DNA of 64,000 nucleotides, taken from the NCBI RefSeq assembly GCF_036321025.1, contig NZ_JAZAPB010000001.1:248001-312000 (forward strand). The letters are read 5' to 3'. The position numbers and the translations under genes are program-made. Below, one piece after another: positions 51,095-59,689 of this stretch. The notes beneath the pieces are model-generated. The model saw only the letters and a list, made by a program, of their open reading frames with translations, searched no databases and was not told where the DNA came from. The stretch's first letter is position 1, and each line of letters begins with the position of its first letter. The stretch comes from Alteraurantiacibacter hainanensis. Lineage in GTDB: Bacteria > Pseudomonadota > Alphaproteobacteria > Sphingomonadales > Sphingomonadaceae.

Positions 51095-51685
51095 TCAGCC
51101 CAGGGCATCTGCCCGCCGCAGGATCTGGTAGGCCTCCACCACCCGCTGGAGCCGGGATTCGTAGGTGCGGTCGCCGCCGTTCCTGTCCGGGTGATAACGC
51201 CGCACCAGTTCCGAATAGCGCCGCCGCAGTTCCGGTCGGTCGGCCTTCGGCCCAAGGCCCATCACCGTCAACGCTTCCCGTTCGCGCGGAGTGAAACGGC
51301 TGTGCGCGGCATGGCTGCGCCCCCTTGCTGCCGTCCGCATGTCCGCCGCGCGGGCACCGATGGCGTCGAGCGGATCGTGGAAGTCGGCCCAGCGCGGCAA
51401 GCCATCGACACCGGCGGTCGGCTTGAACGCTGGCGTTTCGGTCTGCCAGCCGGATCCGGGGGCCTGCGCGGCGTAGATCTCGTCTGCGTTCATGCCTTCG
51501 AACCAGTCGTATCCGGCATTGAATTCGCGCACGTGATCCAGGCAGAACCAGCGCCATTCACCCGGCCCGTCGAACGAGTTTCCCCGCGAGCCCGGCGCGC
51601 GGAATTCGCCGGGTTCGCGGCAGGTGGGATGTTCGCAGACTCGTCCCTCGCTCTCGTAGCGTCCGTGAAATCGCGTGTTCCGCAT
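51095..51685 (-). CDS. DnaJ domain-containing protein
   Basis: A 196-residue co-chaperone-like protein with the J domain at the C terminus (about 135-196), where LVRRYHPDRNG holds the HPD tripeptide at 165-167 that stimulates DnaK. The N-terminal half has a Cys/His cluster (CEHPTCREPGEFRAP, WFCLDHVREFN) that may bind zinc. This form normally precedes bolA and cobS in Alphaproteobacteria. It is divergent from bolA across 54 bp. Confidence 0.9.
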   Translation of the reverse strand: MRNTRFHGRYESEGRVCEHPTCREPGEFRAPGSRGNSFDGPGEWRWFCLDHVREFNAGYDWFEGMNADEIYAAQAPGSGWQTETPAFKPTAGVDGLPRWADFHDPLDAIGARAADMRTAARGRSHAAHSRFTPREREALTVMGLGPKADRPELRRRYSELVRRYHPDRNGGDRTYESRLQRVVEAYQILRRADALG

Positions 51686-51723
51686 GAACGCCCCTTGATG
51701 GGGATTGCGCAGCGTGAAGTGAA

Positions 51724-51737
51724 GCCCCAATTGGGGC
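51724..51737. promoter_or_regulatory. Perfect 14-bp palindrome overlapping the bolA ribosome site
   Basis: GCCCCAATTGGGGC reads the same on both strands and ends two bases before the bolA ATG at 51740. Its right half GGGG is the only ribosome-site-like sequence for bolA, so as RNA the hairpin (five base pairs, AAUU loop) would hide it. As DNA it is a candidate operator for the divergent dnaJ-bolA pair. Confidence 0.5.
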
Positions 51738-51739
51738 GC

Positions 51740-52018
51740 ATGAGCGGACCTGTTGCACAAGAGATCGAAACCCTGCTGCGCGGCGCGCTGGCCCCCACGC
51801 GGCTGGAAGTCATCAACGACAGCGCGAAGCACCACGGCCACGCCGGCGACGACGGCAGCGGCGAATCGCACTTCACCGTCATCGTCGAAAGCCCGGTGTT
51901 CGAGGGCAAGAACCGGCTTCAGCGCCAGCGCATGGTATTGGGCGCGCTGGGAGACATTCCCGGCGAGCGCGTCCATGCCTTCGCGATGAAGTGCATCGCG
52001 CCCGGAGAAACCGCGTGA
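51740..52018 (+). CDS. bolA: BolA family protein
   Basis: A 92-residue BolA: an N-terminal helix (VAQEIETLLRGAL), RLEVINDSAKHHGHAG, SHFTVIVESPVFEGKNRLQRQRMV, and the second helix with VHAFAMKC. The invariant His near residue 80 (RVHAF) would help bind a shared Fe-S cluster with a monothiol glutaredoxin. It regulates iron and envelope stress responses. Its stop overlaps the GTG start of the next GST (GTGA). Confidence 0.93.
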   Translation: MSGPVAQEIETLLRGALAPTRLEVINDSAKHHGHAGDDGSGESHFTVIVESPVFEGKNRLQRQRMVLGALGDIPGERVHAFAMKCIAPGETA

Positions 52019-52722
52019 GCATAGAGCTGTGGTACTGGCCGCAGATCCCCGGTCGCGGCGAATTCGTGCGACTGTTCTGCGAGGCGTTCGAGATCGAATA
52101 CAGCGACATGGCGCGAGAGCAGAATGCCGATGCGCTGGTGGAACACATGCACGCCCTTGAAGGCGTGCGCCCCTTCGCCCCGCCCTACATCGTCGATGAC
52201 GAGGTGACGATCGGCCAGACCGCGCTGATCCTGCAATACCTCTCCGACAAGGAAGGCCACGGATCGGGCGAGATGGAAGTGGACCTGCAACTGTTCCAGC
52301 TGCAGCTCGACATCGCCGATTTCGTTGAGGAAGTGCACAGCGTGCACCACCCTGTCGCCAGCAGTCTTTACTATGCGGACCAGATGGAGGCCGCCTTCGA
52401 CAAGGCCCAGCATTTCCGCGCCGACCGCATCCCCAAGTACCTGATCCATTTCGACAACGCCATTGCCGCGCGCGGCGGGCCATTCAGCCTCGGGCAGCAG
52501 CCCACCCATGTCGACACCAGCTTGTTCCAGGTGATGGAGGGGCTGGACTATGCATTCCCCAACTACATGAAGCAGATGCAGGGCAGCTGGCCTCATCTGG
52601 AGGGCCTGCAGGGCTCCGTGCCGGAGATCGAGCCACTGGCCGACTACCTCGCCAGCGAACGCCGGATGGATTTCAACGAGGACGGAATTTTCCGCCATTA
52701 CGAGGAACTGGACGAACAATAA
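52015..52722 (+). CDS. Glutathione S-transferase family protein (GST 4), GTG start
   Basis: A 235-residue GST of the sigma-like/Tyr type: IELWYWPQIPGRGEFVRLFCEAF carries a Tyr followed by GRGE, and APPYIVDDEVTIGQTALILQYL is the glutathione part. It must start at GTG 52015, within the bolA stop, as no ATG precedes the first strand. Coupling to bolA places it in a thiol/iron stress context; the substrate is unknown. Confidence 0.87.
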   Translation: MSIELWYWPQIPGRGEFVRLFCEAFEIEYSDMAREQNADALVEHMHALEGVRPFAPPYIVDDEVTIGQTALILQYLSDKEGHGSGEMEVDLQLFQLQLDIADFVEEVHSVHHPVASSLYYADQMEAAFDKAQHFRADRIPKYLIHFDNAIAARGGPFSLGQQPTHVDTSLFQVMEGLDYAFPNYMKQMQGSWPHLEGLQGSVPEIEPLADYLASERRMDFNEDGIFRHYEELDEQ

Positions 52723-52736
52723 GGGGTCAGTAGGCC

Positions 52737-53624
52737 ATGAGCATCGTGAAGACCGTCACTCCCGTCAGCCACGACCTTGGCGACTTTACCGTGCGCCGCG
52801 CGGTGCCCAGCAAGGAGTGCCGCATGGTCGGCCCCTTCGTTTTCGTGGACCAGTTCGGTCCCGCACAGCTGGACCTTGGCAGCGGCATGGACGTGCGACC
52901 CCACCCGCACATCAACCTCGCCACCGTCACCTGGCTGTTCGACGGCGCCATCGACCACCGCGACAGCCTGGGCACCTTCTCCACCATCCGTCCCGGCACG
53001 GTGAACCTGATGACCGCGGGCAAGGGCATCGTCCATTCGGAGCGCAGCCCCAGGGAGGAACGTGCCAAGGGTCCCTCGCTGTACGGAATGCAGACGTGGC
53101 TCGCCCTGCCCGATGGCAAGGAGGAGATCGACCCCGCCTTCGAAGCCGTCAGCGACCTGCCGTGGATCGACGGCGACGGCGCCAGAGCGCAGATCATCAT
53201 GGGCGAACTGTGGGGCGAGCGGGCCCAGACCACCTGCTATGCCGACACGATCTATGCCGAAATCCTGCTGCAGGAAGGCGGCTCTGTTCCCATCGACGCC
53301 GAGGCGGACGAGCGCGCGGTGATGCTCGTCGGCGGCGATGCCACGATCGATGGCATTCCCCTCACCTTGTACGATCTTGTGGTGCTGAAACCCGGCGATG
53401 CCATGACACTGGCCAGCCGGTATGGCGGACGCGTGATGTTGCTGGGCGGCGAAGCCTTTGCCACCAAGCGCCACGTGTGGTGGAACTTCGTCAGTTCCGA
53501 CCGTGAACGCATCAACCAGGCAAAGGAAGACTGGCGCGAACATCGCTTCGCCGCGGTGCCGGGCGACGAGGCGGAATTCATTCCCCTGCCCGACGGCGAG
53601 CCGAAAACTGTGAGTTATCCCTGA
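52737..53624 (+). CDS. Pirin family protein
   Basis: A 295-residue bicupin. The N-terminal cupin has the metal ligands H56 and H58 in RPHPHINLATVTW, then H100 and E102 in GKGIVHSE; the C-terminal cupin has lost its ligands. Some bacterial pirins are quercetin 2,3-dioxygenases, others are regulators. It follows GST 4 by 14 bp and is probably in the same transcript. Confidence 0.9.
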   Translation: MSIVKTVTPVSHDLGDFTVRRAVPSKECRMVGPFVFVDQFGPAQLDLGSGMDVRPHPHINLATVTWLFDGAIDHRDSLGTFSTIRPGTVNLMTAGKGIVHSERSPREERAKGPSLYGMQTWLALPDGKEEIDPAFEAVSDLPWIDGDGARAQIIMGELWGERAQTTCYADTIYAEILLQEGGSVPIDAEADERAVMLVGGDATIDGIPLTLYDLVVLKPGDAMTLASRYGGRVMLLGGEAFATKRHVWWNFVSSDRERINQAKEDWREHRFAAVPGDEAEFIPLPDGEPKTVSYP

Positions 53625-53675
53625 GCCGATCACTGAGCAGGTGACGGTGCAAACACAGCGCGCTATCGACACCGC

Positions 53676-54173
53676 ATGAACAAGCTCATCCTAGCCCTCG
53701 CCGCCCTTTCCCTTTCCGCCCCCGCCGCCGCGCAGGACGCTTCGCAGCCCGAACCCGGTGCGCCCGGCAGTCTGGCATGGCACAACACCCAGCAAGCCGC
53801 TCTTCACACCCGAACGCAAGAGGACGGGTGGGCGACGCTGGAGGACGGTATCAAGCTCCGCCGCGTAGAGGGCGATGGCAGCGGCCCTGCCCCCATCGTG
53901 CAGGACCAGATCACCATCCATTACACGGGCAGCTTCGTGGACGGCGAAGTGTTCGACAGCTCGGTGCAGCGCGGCGAGCCTGCGACCTTCCCGCTTTCCG
54001 GCCTGATCCGGGGCTGGCAGGTGGCCATCCCCTACATGGGCGTGGGCGACACCGCGGAGATCGCCATTCCCGCAACCGCCGCCTATGGCCTGCAGGGGCG
54101 CGGCCCGATCCCCGGCGGCGCGACCCTGCTGTTCACCATCGAGCTGCTCGGAATTCCCAGCCAGGGAGTGTGA
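53676..54173 (+). CDS. FKBP-type peptidyl-prolyl isomerase, exported
   Basis: A 165-residue protein with a signal peptide (cleavage expected near AAA-QD, residue 20) and a single FKBP domain (about 60-160): DQITIHYTGSFVDGEVFDSS, PLSGLIRGWQVAIPYMGVGD, IPATAAYGLQGRGPIPGGATLLFTIELL. It speeds folding of periplasmic proteins. The epoxide hydrolase-like gene begins one base after its stop. Confidence 0.9.
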   Translation: MNKLILALAALSLSAPAAAQDASQPEPGAPGSLAWHNTQQAALHTRTQEDGWATLEDGIKLRRVEGDGSGPAPIVQDQITIHYTGSFVDGEVFDSSVQRGEPATFPLSGLIRGWQVAIPYMGVGDTAEIAIPATAAYGLQGRGPIPGGATLLFTIELLGIPSQGV

Positions 54174-54174
54174 C

Positions 54175-55068
54175 ATGAGCGAGCTCACCCGCGTCAAGCT
54201 GCCCACCGGGATAGAGCTGGACGTGTGGGACACCGGCCCGCGCGAAGCGCCCGCGCTGGTGTTCCTGCACGGATTTCCCGAGAACCACCGCACCTGGCGG
54301 CACCAGATCGAACACCTGAACGACCGCTTCCGCTGCATCGCGCCCGACCAGCGCGGCTATGGCAATTCCTCCCGGCCCGAGGGCGCGGAGCATTACGAGG
54401 CCATGGCGCTGGTGCAGGATATCGCCGGCCTGGCGCAGGTGCTTGAACTGCCGGAATATACCATTCTCGGCCACGACTGGGGCGGCGCGCTGGCGTGGCT
54501 GGTGGCGGCCTTCGGGCAGGCGACGGGCCATGTCACCCGCGCGGTGATCGCCAATGCTCCGCATCCGGTGATCTTTCAGCGGCTGCTTCTGACCGACAAG
54601 GACCAGCGCGCCGCCAGCCAGTACATGCGCACGTTCCGCGATCCGGCGCATGACGATACCATCCGCGAACACGGCCTTGCCGGGCTGGTGCGCACCGCGC
54701 TGACGTGGAAGGACCGGCCCGAATACGATCCCGCCGAACTGGCCCTGCTGATGGAGCAGTGGCGCAATCCGGAAAACAGCTTTGCAATGCTCAACTGGTA
54801 TCGGGCCAGCGGCATTTCGGTCCCCTCGATGGACGACCCCTACGGCCTGCCGCCGGAATACGCCCCGCCGCCAATGCCGGAGATAGAGGTCCCGACCCTG
54901 GTCATCTGGGGCATGAAGGACGAGGCGCTGCTGCCCGGCAATATCGAGGGGCTGGACGAGGTCGCCTCCGACCTGACGATCGAGAGGATCGAGGGCGTCG
55001 GCCATTTCGTGCCCTGGGAAGTGCCCGAAAAAGTGAACGCGGCGCTTGACCGGTTCCTCTCCGACTAG
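54175..55068 (+). CDS. Alpha/beta hydrolase, epoxide hydrolase type
   Basis: A 297-residue hydrolase. The nucleophile is D101 in ILGHDWGGALAW, an Asp as in epoxide hydrolases and haloalkane dehalogenases. LHGFPENHRTW at 31-41 is the epoxide hydrolase HGxP motif, and GVGHFVPWE holds the catalytic His near 277. A lid Tyr is likely in NWYRASG. Fits the detoxification theme of the preceding genes. Start 54175 follows the FKBP stop directly. Confidence 0.9.
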   Translation: MSELTRVKLPTGIELDVWDTGPREAPALVFLHGFPENHRTWRHQIEHLNDRFRCIAPDQRGYGNSSRPEGAEHYEAMALVQDIAGLAQVLELPEYTILGHDWGGALAWLVAAFGQATGHVTRAVIANAPHPVIFQRLLLTDKDQRAASQYMRTFRDPAHDDTIREHGLAGLVRTALTWKDRPEYDPAELALLMEQWRNPENSFAMLNWYRASGISVPSMDDPYGLPPEYAPPPMPEIEVPTLVIWGMKDEALLPGNIEGLDEVASDLTIERIEGVGHFVPWEVPEKVNAALDRFLSD

Positions 55069-55086
55069 GAAGTCGCTGGGGAAGTC

Positions 55087-56160
55087 CTAACCCTGCCACT
55101 CCACCCAGGCACCATGCGGGTGGGCCTCGGCCAGTTGCACCCATTCCTCGCCGCCGGGCCAGTAGCGGACCTGGCATTCGTGCTTGAAGGTCGCGCGATT
55201 GGTTTCCACGCGTATCCAGGCCAGCGGCTTTTCCTCGGTGGCCTTCTTGCCGGCCTCTTCCATCGCCGCCGTGATCCGGTCGCGGGTCGCGGTGGGCAGG
55301 TATTGCCACATGACCGTGTGGAACAGCACGCGGGTCACGCCTGCTTCCTGCTCCGAGGCCAGCATGTCGTCCACGAAATCGCTGGCGTCCTTCTTCTCCA
55401 GATCGGGCGGCGCGCGCTCTGCCATGGCGATGGCGGCATCCATGCGGGCCAGCCGGTCGAGCACTTCGGGCCAGATGTAGCTCTTCAGCTTGATGGCCTG
55501 CTTTTCGTCCGTCAGGTCGATCGGCGCGATGTCGCAGCCTTTGATACCGACGATCTCCACCGGATTGTCCGGCGGCGGATCTCCGCGCCATTCGGGCTCG
55601 ATCTTGATCGATGACAGGCTTGGCCCGGTCTTCACCCCGCCAAGGTTGAAGAAGAAGCGCGCCATCATGGTGTTCACGCCCGCGCTGGCTCCGATCTCGT
55701 TCAGCTCGAACTTCGGCCCCAGCTTGCCCGACAGCCACAGTAGCGCCGCCATCACGCTGGCGCTGCGCCCGGCCTCGTTGGTCTGCGGCGGCCCGTCCAG
55801 CCAGGGCAGCAGGGTATGGTCGTGACGCTTGGCGATCTCCACGATGATGTCGTCGATCTGCCCCTGGTCGGTGATCAGGCCGCGATAGATGTCGCCCAGC
55901 CTGTCTTCCTCGCCCGTCAGCAAAAGGTAGTGAAACCCGCCCGCGACACGCAGCGGCATGGCGTCTTCCAGGGAGAGGCCCTGCCAGTTGGCCATGCGCC
56001 GCCCGGTCGCGGTATCGGTGTCCAGCAGCGCCAGCAGCGCCCGGATCACCTTGGCGTTGCGCTCCGCTCCCGCGCGCTCAAGGTGCTGCGCCTGCCATTC
56101 GATGGCCTCGGGAACGCTGGCGATTTCCATCACCTTTCCGGTCTCGTCTGCTCCTGCCAT
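55087..56160 (-). CDS. DUF2332 family protein
   Basis: A 357-residue protein recognised as DUF2332 from LNEIGASAGVNTMMARFFFNLGG and RVLFHTVMWQYLP. The ELNEIGASAG loop looks like an AdoMet-binding glycine loop, but no activity is established. ATG 56160 is preferred because AGGG lies eight bases upstream; the ATG two codons earlier is too close. It is divergent from hisG across 42 bp. Confidence 0.82.
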   Translation of the reverse strand: MAGADETGKVMEIASVPEAIEWQAQHLERAGAERNAKVIRALLALLDTDTATGRRMANWQGLSLEDAMPLRVAGGFHYLLLTGEEDRLGDIYRGLITDQGQIDDIIVEIAKRHDHTLLPWLDGPPQTNEAGRSASVMAALLWLSGKLGPKFELNEIGASAGVNTMMARFFFNLGGVKTGPSLSSIKIEPEWRGDPPPDNPVEIVGIKGCDIAPIDLTDEKQAIKLKSYIWPEVLDRLARMDAAIAMAERAPPDLEKKDASDFVDDMLASEQEAGVTRVLFHTVMWQYLPTATRDRITAAMEEAGKKATEEKPLAWIRVETNRATFKHECQVRYWPGGEEWVQLAEAHPHGAWVEWQG

Positions 56161-56202
56161 TCGCATTGCCCTTTTTGCGTTACGTCCCTACATCGCGCGG
56201 CC

Positions 56203-56895
56203 ATGACATCCAGTTCCGACGCCAGCACTGACGATAGCCGCTTCGGCCCGCTTATCTTTGCCGTGCCCAAGGGCCGCATCCTCGACGAGGCGCTGCCAGT
56301 GATGGCGAATGCCGGCGTCGTGCCGGAAAGCGCCTTCCACGACAAGTTGGATCGCTCGCTCAGCTTCGCCGACGAGACGGGCACCATGCGCATCCTGCGC
56401 GTACGCGCCTTCGATGTCGCGACCTTCGTCGCATTCGGCGCGGCGCAGGTGGGTATCGTGGGATCGGACGTGATCGAGGAATTCGACTATACCGAGCTCT
56501 ACGCCCCGGTGGATCTGGGCATCGGCCGTTGCCGGTTGTCCGTGGCCGAGCCGAAGCAGCCGGTGGAATACAAGTACGGCAACGCCAGCCACCTGCGCGT
56601 GGCGACCAAGTATCCCAACATAACAAGCCGCCATTTCGAGGCGCAGGGCATCCAGGCCGAATGCATCAAGCTGAACGGCGCGATGGAGCTCGCCCCCTCA
56701 AGCGGCCTCGCCGGTCGCATCGTGGACCTCGTTTCTACGGGCGGCACCCTGAAGTCCAACGGGCTGGTGGAGAAGGACACGATCATGCAGGTCAGCGCCC
56801 GGCTGATCGTGAACCGCGCGGCGTGGAAGACCGATCCGCGCGTTTCCGCCTTGGTGGAGCGCTTCCGCGCCGGGGCCGAAAGGCAGGCCGCCTGA
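56203..56895 (+). CDS. hisG: ATP phosphoribosyltransferase, short form
   Basis: A 230-residue short-form HisG, the first enzyme of histidine synthesis. FAVPKGRILDEA opens the domain and GATLKSNGL-like STGGTLKSNGL binds the phosphoribosyl pyrophosphate; the C-terminal regulatory domain of long HisG is missing, so the enzyme needs the HisZ subunit, which is not in this window. Its TGA shares one base with the hisD ATG. Confidence 0.95.
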   Translation: MTSSSDASTDDSRFGPLIFAVPKGRILDEALPVMANAGVVPESAFHDKLDRSLSFADETGTMRILRVRAFDVATFVAFGAAQVGIVGSDVIEEFDYTELYAPVDLGIGRCRLSVAEPKQPVEYKYGNASHLRVATKYPNITSRHFEAQGIQAECIKLNGAMELAPSSGLAGRIVDLVSTGGTLKSNGLVEKDTIMQVSARLIVNRAAWKTDPRVSALVERFRAGAERQAA

Positions 56896-58190
56896 TGCGC
56901 CGTCTGACCGCCTCCGCCGAGGATTTCGAGACGCAGTTCGCCCGCATCGTGAACGACCGGCGCGAAAGCGACGAAAACGTCGCCAGCGACGTGCGCGGCA
57001 TCATCGAGAACGTGCGCCAGAAGGGCGACGATGCCCTGGTCGAGCTGACCATGCGCTACGACAAGCATGCACTGACCGCGGACCTCACCAGCTGGCGGAT
57101 CGGCAAGGACCAGTGCAAGGTCGCCTACGACATGCTGATGCCCGAGGTGCGCAAGGCACTGGACACCGCGGCAGAGCGTATCCGCGCCTATCACGAGGGC
57201 CAGCTGCCGCAGGACCGCGACTATCGCGACGAGACGAACGTTCGTCTTGGAGCGCGCTGGACAGCCGTGGAGGCCGCCGGTCTCTACGTTCCCGGCGGAC
57301 GCGCGGCCTATCCCTCCAGCCTGCTGATGAACGCGATCCCGGCAAAGGTTGCCGGCGTCGATCGGCTGGTGGTGACCACCCCGACACCGCGCGGCCAGAT
57401 GAACGACCTGGTCCTGGCCGCAGCGCACGTCGCCGGAGTGGACGAGATGTGGCGCATCGGCGGCGCACAGGCGATTGCCGCCCTCGCCTACGGCACGCGG
57501 CGCATCAAGGCCGTCGACGTCGTCACCGGTCCGGGCAATGCCTGGGTCGCCGAAGCCAAGCGCCAGCTCTACGGCGTGGTCGGTATCGACATGGTCGCCG
57601 GGCCCAGCGAGATCCTGGTGATCGCCGACGAGAAGAACGATCCCGACTGGATAGCCGCGGACCTGATGAGCCAGGCGGAGCACGACCCCTCCAGCCAGTC
57701 CATCCTCATTACCGACGACGAGAGCTATGCAGCGGCAGTCGAAGACGCGGTGGACGTGCTGCTGGCGCAGATCGACACCAAGATGGTCGCCCGGCAGAGC
57801 TGGGAAGACCACGGCGTGGTGATCGTGGTTGAAGACCTGATGGCCGAGGCCCCGCCCCTCGCCGACCGGCTGGCCGCCGAACACGTGCAGCTGGCGGTGG
57901 ACGATCCCGAAGCGATGTTCGCCAGGATCCGCCATGCCGGCAGCGTCTTCCTGGGCCGCCATACGCCCGAGGCCATCGGCGATTACGTCGCCGGGCCGAA
58001 CCACGTGCTGCCCACCGGGCGGCGCGCGCGCTTTTCCAGCGGGCTGTCGGTGCTCGATTTCATGAAGCGCACCAGCTTCATTTCGCTGGACAAGGAAGCG
58101 CTCGGGACCATCGGGCCAGCCGCCGTGACCCTCGCCGAGATCGAGGGACTGCCCGCCCATGCCGCCAGCGTGAAGGTAAGATTGCCATGA
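56895..58190 (+). CDS. hisD: Histidinol dehydrogenase
   Basis: A 431-residue HisD carrying out the last two oxidations of histidine synthesis with NAD and zinc. AAGLYVPGGRAAYPSS, VTGPGNAWVAEAKR, and IDMVAGPSEILVIAD are family signatures; QAEHDPSSQ and the later GRHTPEAIGDY contain metal ligands. Overlaps hisG (TGATG) and nusB (ATGA). Confidence 0.97.
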   Translation: MRRLTASAEDFETQFARIVNDRRESDENVASDVRGIIENVRQKGDDALVELTMRYDKHALTADLTSWRIGKDQCKVAYDMLMPEVRKALDTAAERIRAYHEGQLPQDRDYRDETNVRLGARWTAVEAAGLYVPGGRAAYPSSLLMNAIPAKVAGVDRLVVTTPTPRGQMNDLVLAAAHVAGVDEMWRIGGAQAIAALAYGTRRIKAVDVVTGPGNAWVAEAKRQLYGVVGIDMVAGPSEILVIADEKNDPDWIAADLMSQAEHDPSSQSILITDDESYAAAVEDAVDVLLAQIDTKMVARQSWEDHGVVIVVEDLMAEAPPLADRLAAEHVQLAVDDPEAMFARIRHAGSVFLGRHTPEAIGDYVAGPNHVLPTGRRARFSSGLSVLDFMKRTSFISLDKEALGTIGPAAVTLAEIEGLPAHAASVKVRLP

Positions 58191-58639
58191 ACATGCCCGC
58201 CCGCTCCAGGGCCCGCTCCGCCGCCCGCCTTGCCGCCGTGCAGGCACTGTACCAGCGGCACATGGAGAAGACGCCCACCGCTCGCCTGCTCAACGAATTT
58301 CACCAGCACCGTCTTGGCGCGGTGATCGAGGACGAGCAGTACGAGGAAGCCGAGGTAGATTTCTTCGACGATGTCGTCTCCGGCGTCGTCGCGCGCGAGG
58401 AAGAGATCGACGCCGCCCTGGTGGAGCGGCTGGCGCAGGGCTGGACCCTGGCCCGCCTCGACAAGACCATGCTGCAGATCCTGCGGTGCGGCGCTTACGA
58501 GCTGATCGCCCGCAACGATGTGCCCGTGGCCACTGCCATCAGCGAATACGTCGACGTGGCCCACGCCTTCTTCGACGAGCGCGAGGCGAAGTTCGTGAAC
58601 GGCATCCTCGATGCCGTGGCGAAGCAGGTCCGTAGCTGA
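58187..58639 (+). CDS. nusB: Transcription antitermination factor NusB
   Basis: A 150-residue all-helical NusB that binds boxA RNA with NusE to allow antitermination in rRNA operons. SAARLAAVQALYQ opens it, and LQILRCGAYELI, VPVATAISEYVDVAHAFF and KFVNGILDAVAK are the diagnostic helices. ATGA overlap with hisD. Confidence 0.95.
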   Translation: MNMPARSRARSAARLAAVQALYQRHMEKTPTARLLNEFHQHRLGAVIEDEQYEEAEVDFFDDVVSGVVAREEEIDAALVERLAQGWTLARLDKTMLQILRCGAYELIARNDVPVATAISEYVDVAHAFFDEREAKFVNGILDAVAKQVRS

Positions 58640-58671
58640 GCGCTTTTCCGCAGAACCCGTAGGAGGGCGGT

Positions 58672-59541
58672 GTGAACGAACTCGATTTCATCGCCGCCCT
58701 GCGGAACCTGCCCCTGCATCCCGGAGCACGCGGTCTGGCGGACGATGCCGCCGTTATCGAACTGGGCGGCGAAACGCTGGTGCTCACCCACGATACCATG
58801 GTGGAGGGCGTCCATTACCTGCCATCGCAGGACATGGCCGACGTTGCCTGGAAACTGGTCGTCTCCAACCTGTCGGATCTCGCCGCAATGGGCGCGGCAC
58901 CGCTGAGCGTCCTGCTGGGGCATACCCTGGGCGACGACGACGAGCGGTTCCTGGCTGGTTTGCGCGAAGTGCTGGAGCACTACGGCGTAGGCCTGCTGGG
59001 CGGAGACAGCGTGACAGGCGCCGGCCCGCGCACGCTGGGGCTGACCGCCGTGGGACGCGCCGTTCATGCTCCGGTGCCGTCGCGCTCGGGAGCGCGGGTG
59101 GGCGATGGGCTGTTCGTCACCGGCACCCTGGGAGAGGCCCTGCTCGGCTTCGAGGCCCTGCGGGACGGTACGGGAGCCGATGCCTCCGCCTACACTCGCC
59201 CGCTGGCCCGCGTGGCCGAGGGCGAGGCGCTGGCCCCGCTCGTTACCGCAATGATGGACGTGTCCGACGGCCTGCTGCTCGACGCCTATCGCATGGCGGA
59301 GGCGAGTGAAATGAGCCTCGCCATCGATACCGCAGCCTGTCCCGTGGCCGACCCGGCGCGCCTGATGGAATGTCTGACCTGGGGCGAGGACTACGAACTG
59401 CTGTTCACACTGCCCGCCGAACTGGAGCCTCCCGTGCGGGCCACGCGGATCGGCGCGGTGGAGCCGCGCGGCTTCGCGCCGCTGTTCGTGGATGGCGAGC
59501 CGGTGACCAATCCTCAGGGCCTGGGATACCAGCACCGATAA
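58672..59541 (+). CDS. thiL: Thiamine-monophosphate kinase, GTG start
   Basis: A 289-residue ThiL that makes thiamine diphosphate. DDAAVIE near residue 25, THDTMVEGVHY, NLSDLAAMGA, GGDSVTG and MDVSDGLLLD are the ATP/metal motifs of the PurM-like fold. GTG 58672 has GGAGG at six bases and is the only start that keeps the N terminus. It lies 32 bp after nusB. Confidence 0.94.
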   Translation: MNELDFIAALRNLPLHPGARGLADDAAVIELGGETLVLTHDTMVEGVHYLPSQDMADVAWKLVVSNLSDLAAMGAAPLSVLLGHTLGDDDERFLAGLREVLEHYGVGLLGGDSVTGAGPRTLGLTAVGRAVHAPVPSRSGARVGDGLFVTGTLGEALLGFEALRDGTGADASAYTRPLARVAEGEALAPLVTAMMDVSDGLLLDAYRMAEASEMSLAIDTAACPVADPARLMECLTWGEDYELLFTLPAELEPPVRATRIGAVEPRGFAPLFVDGEPVTNPQGLGYQHR

Positions 59542-59631
59542 CGCCCCACGGGGCCGCAATCCCGCCTCACACGGGAAAAACGCGCATTCACGCTTGTGAA
59601 AGCCTGTCTTTGTGTTAGCCCTGTGCTCCTA

Positions 59632-59666
59632 GCGGACCCGGCAAATAACCGGGCCGTTTTCATTTT
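59632..59666 (+). terminator. Terminator-like hairpin between thiL and hppA
   Basis: CCCGG at 59637-59641 pairs with CCGGG at 59649-59653, with partial outer pairing, followed by a T-rich run through 59666. The remaining part of this 148-bp gap shows nothing else clear; a separate hppA promoter is expected there. Confidence 0.55.
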
Positions 59667-59689
59667 GAGGAAGAGGGGAATAGCAGGTC

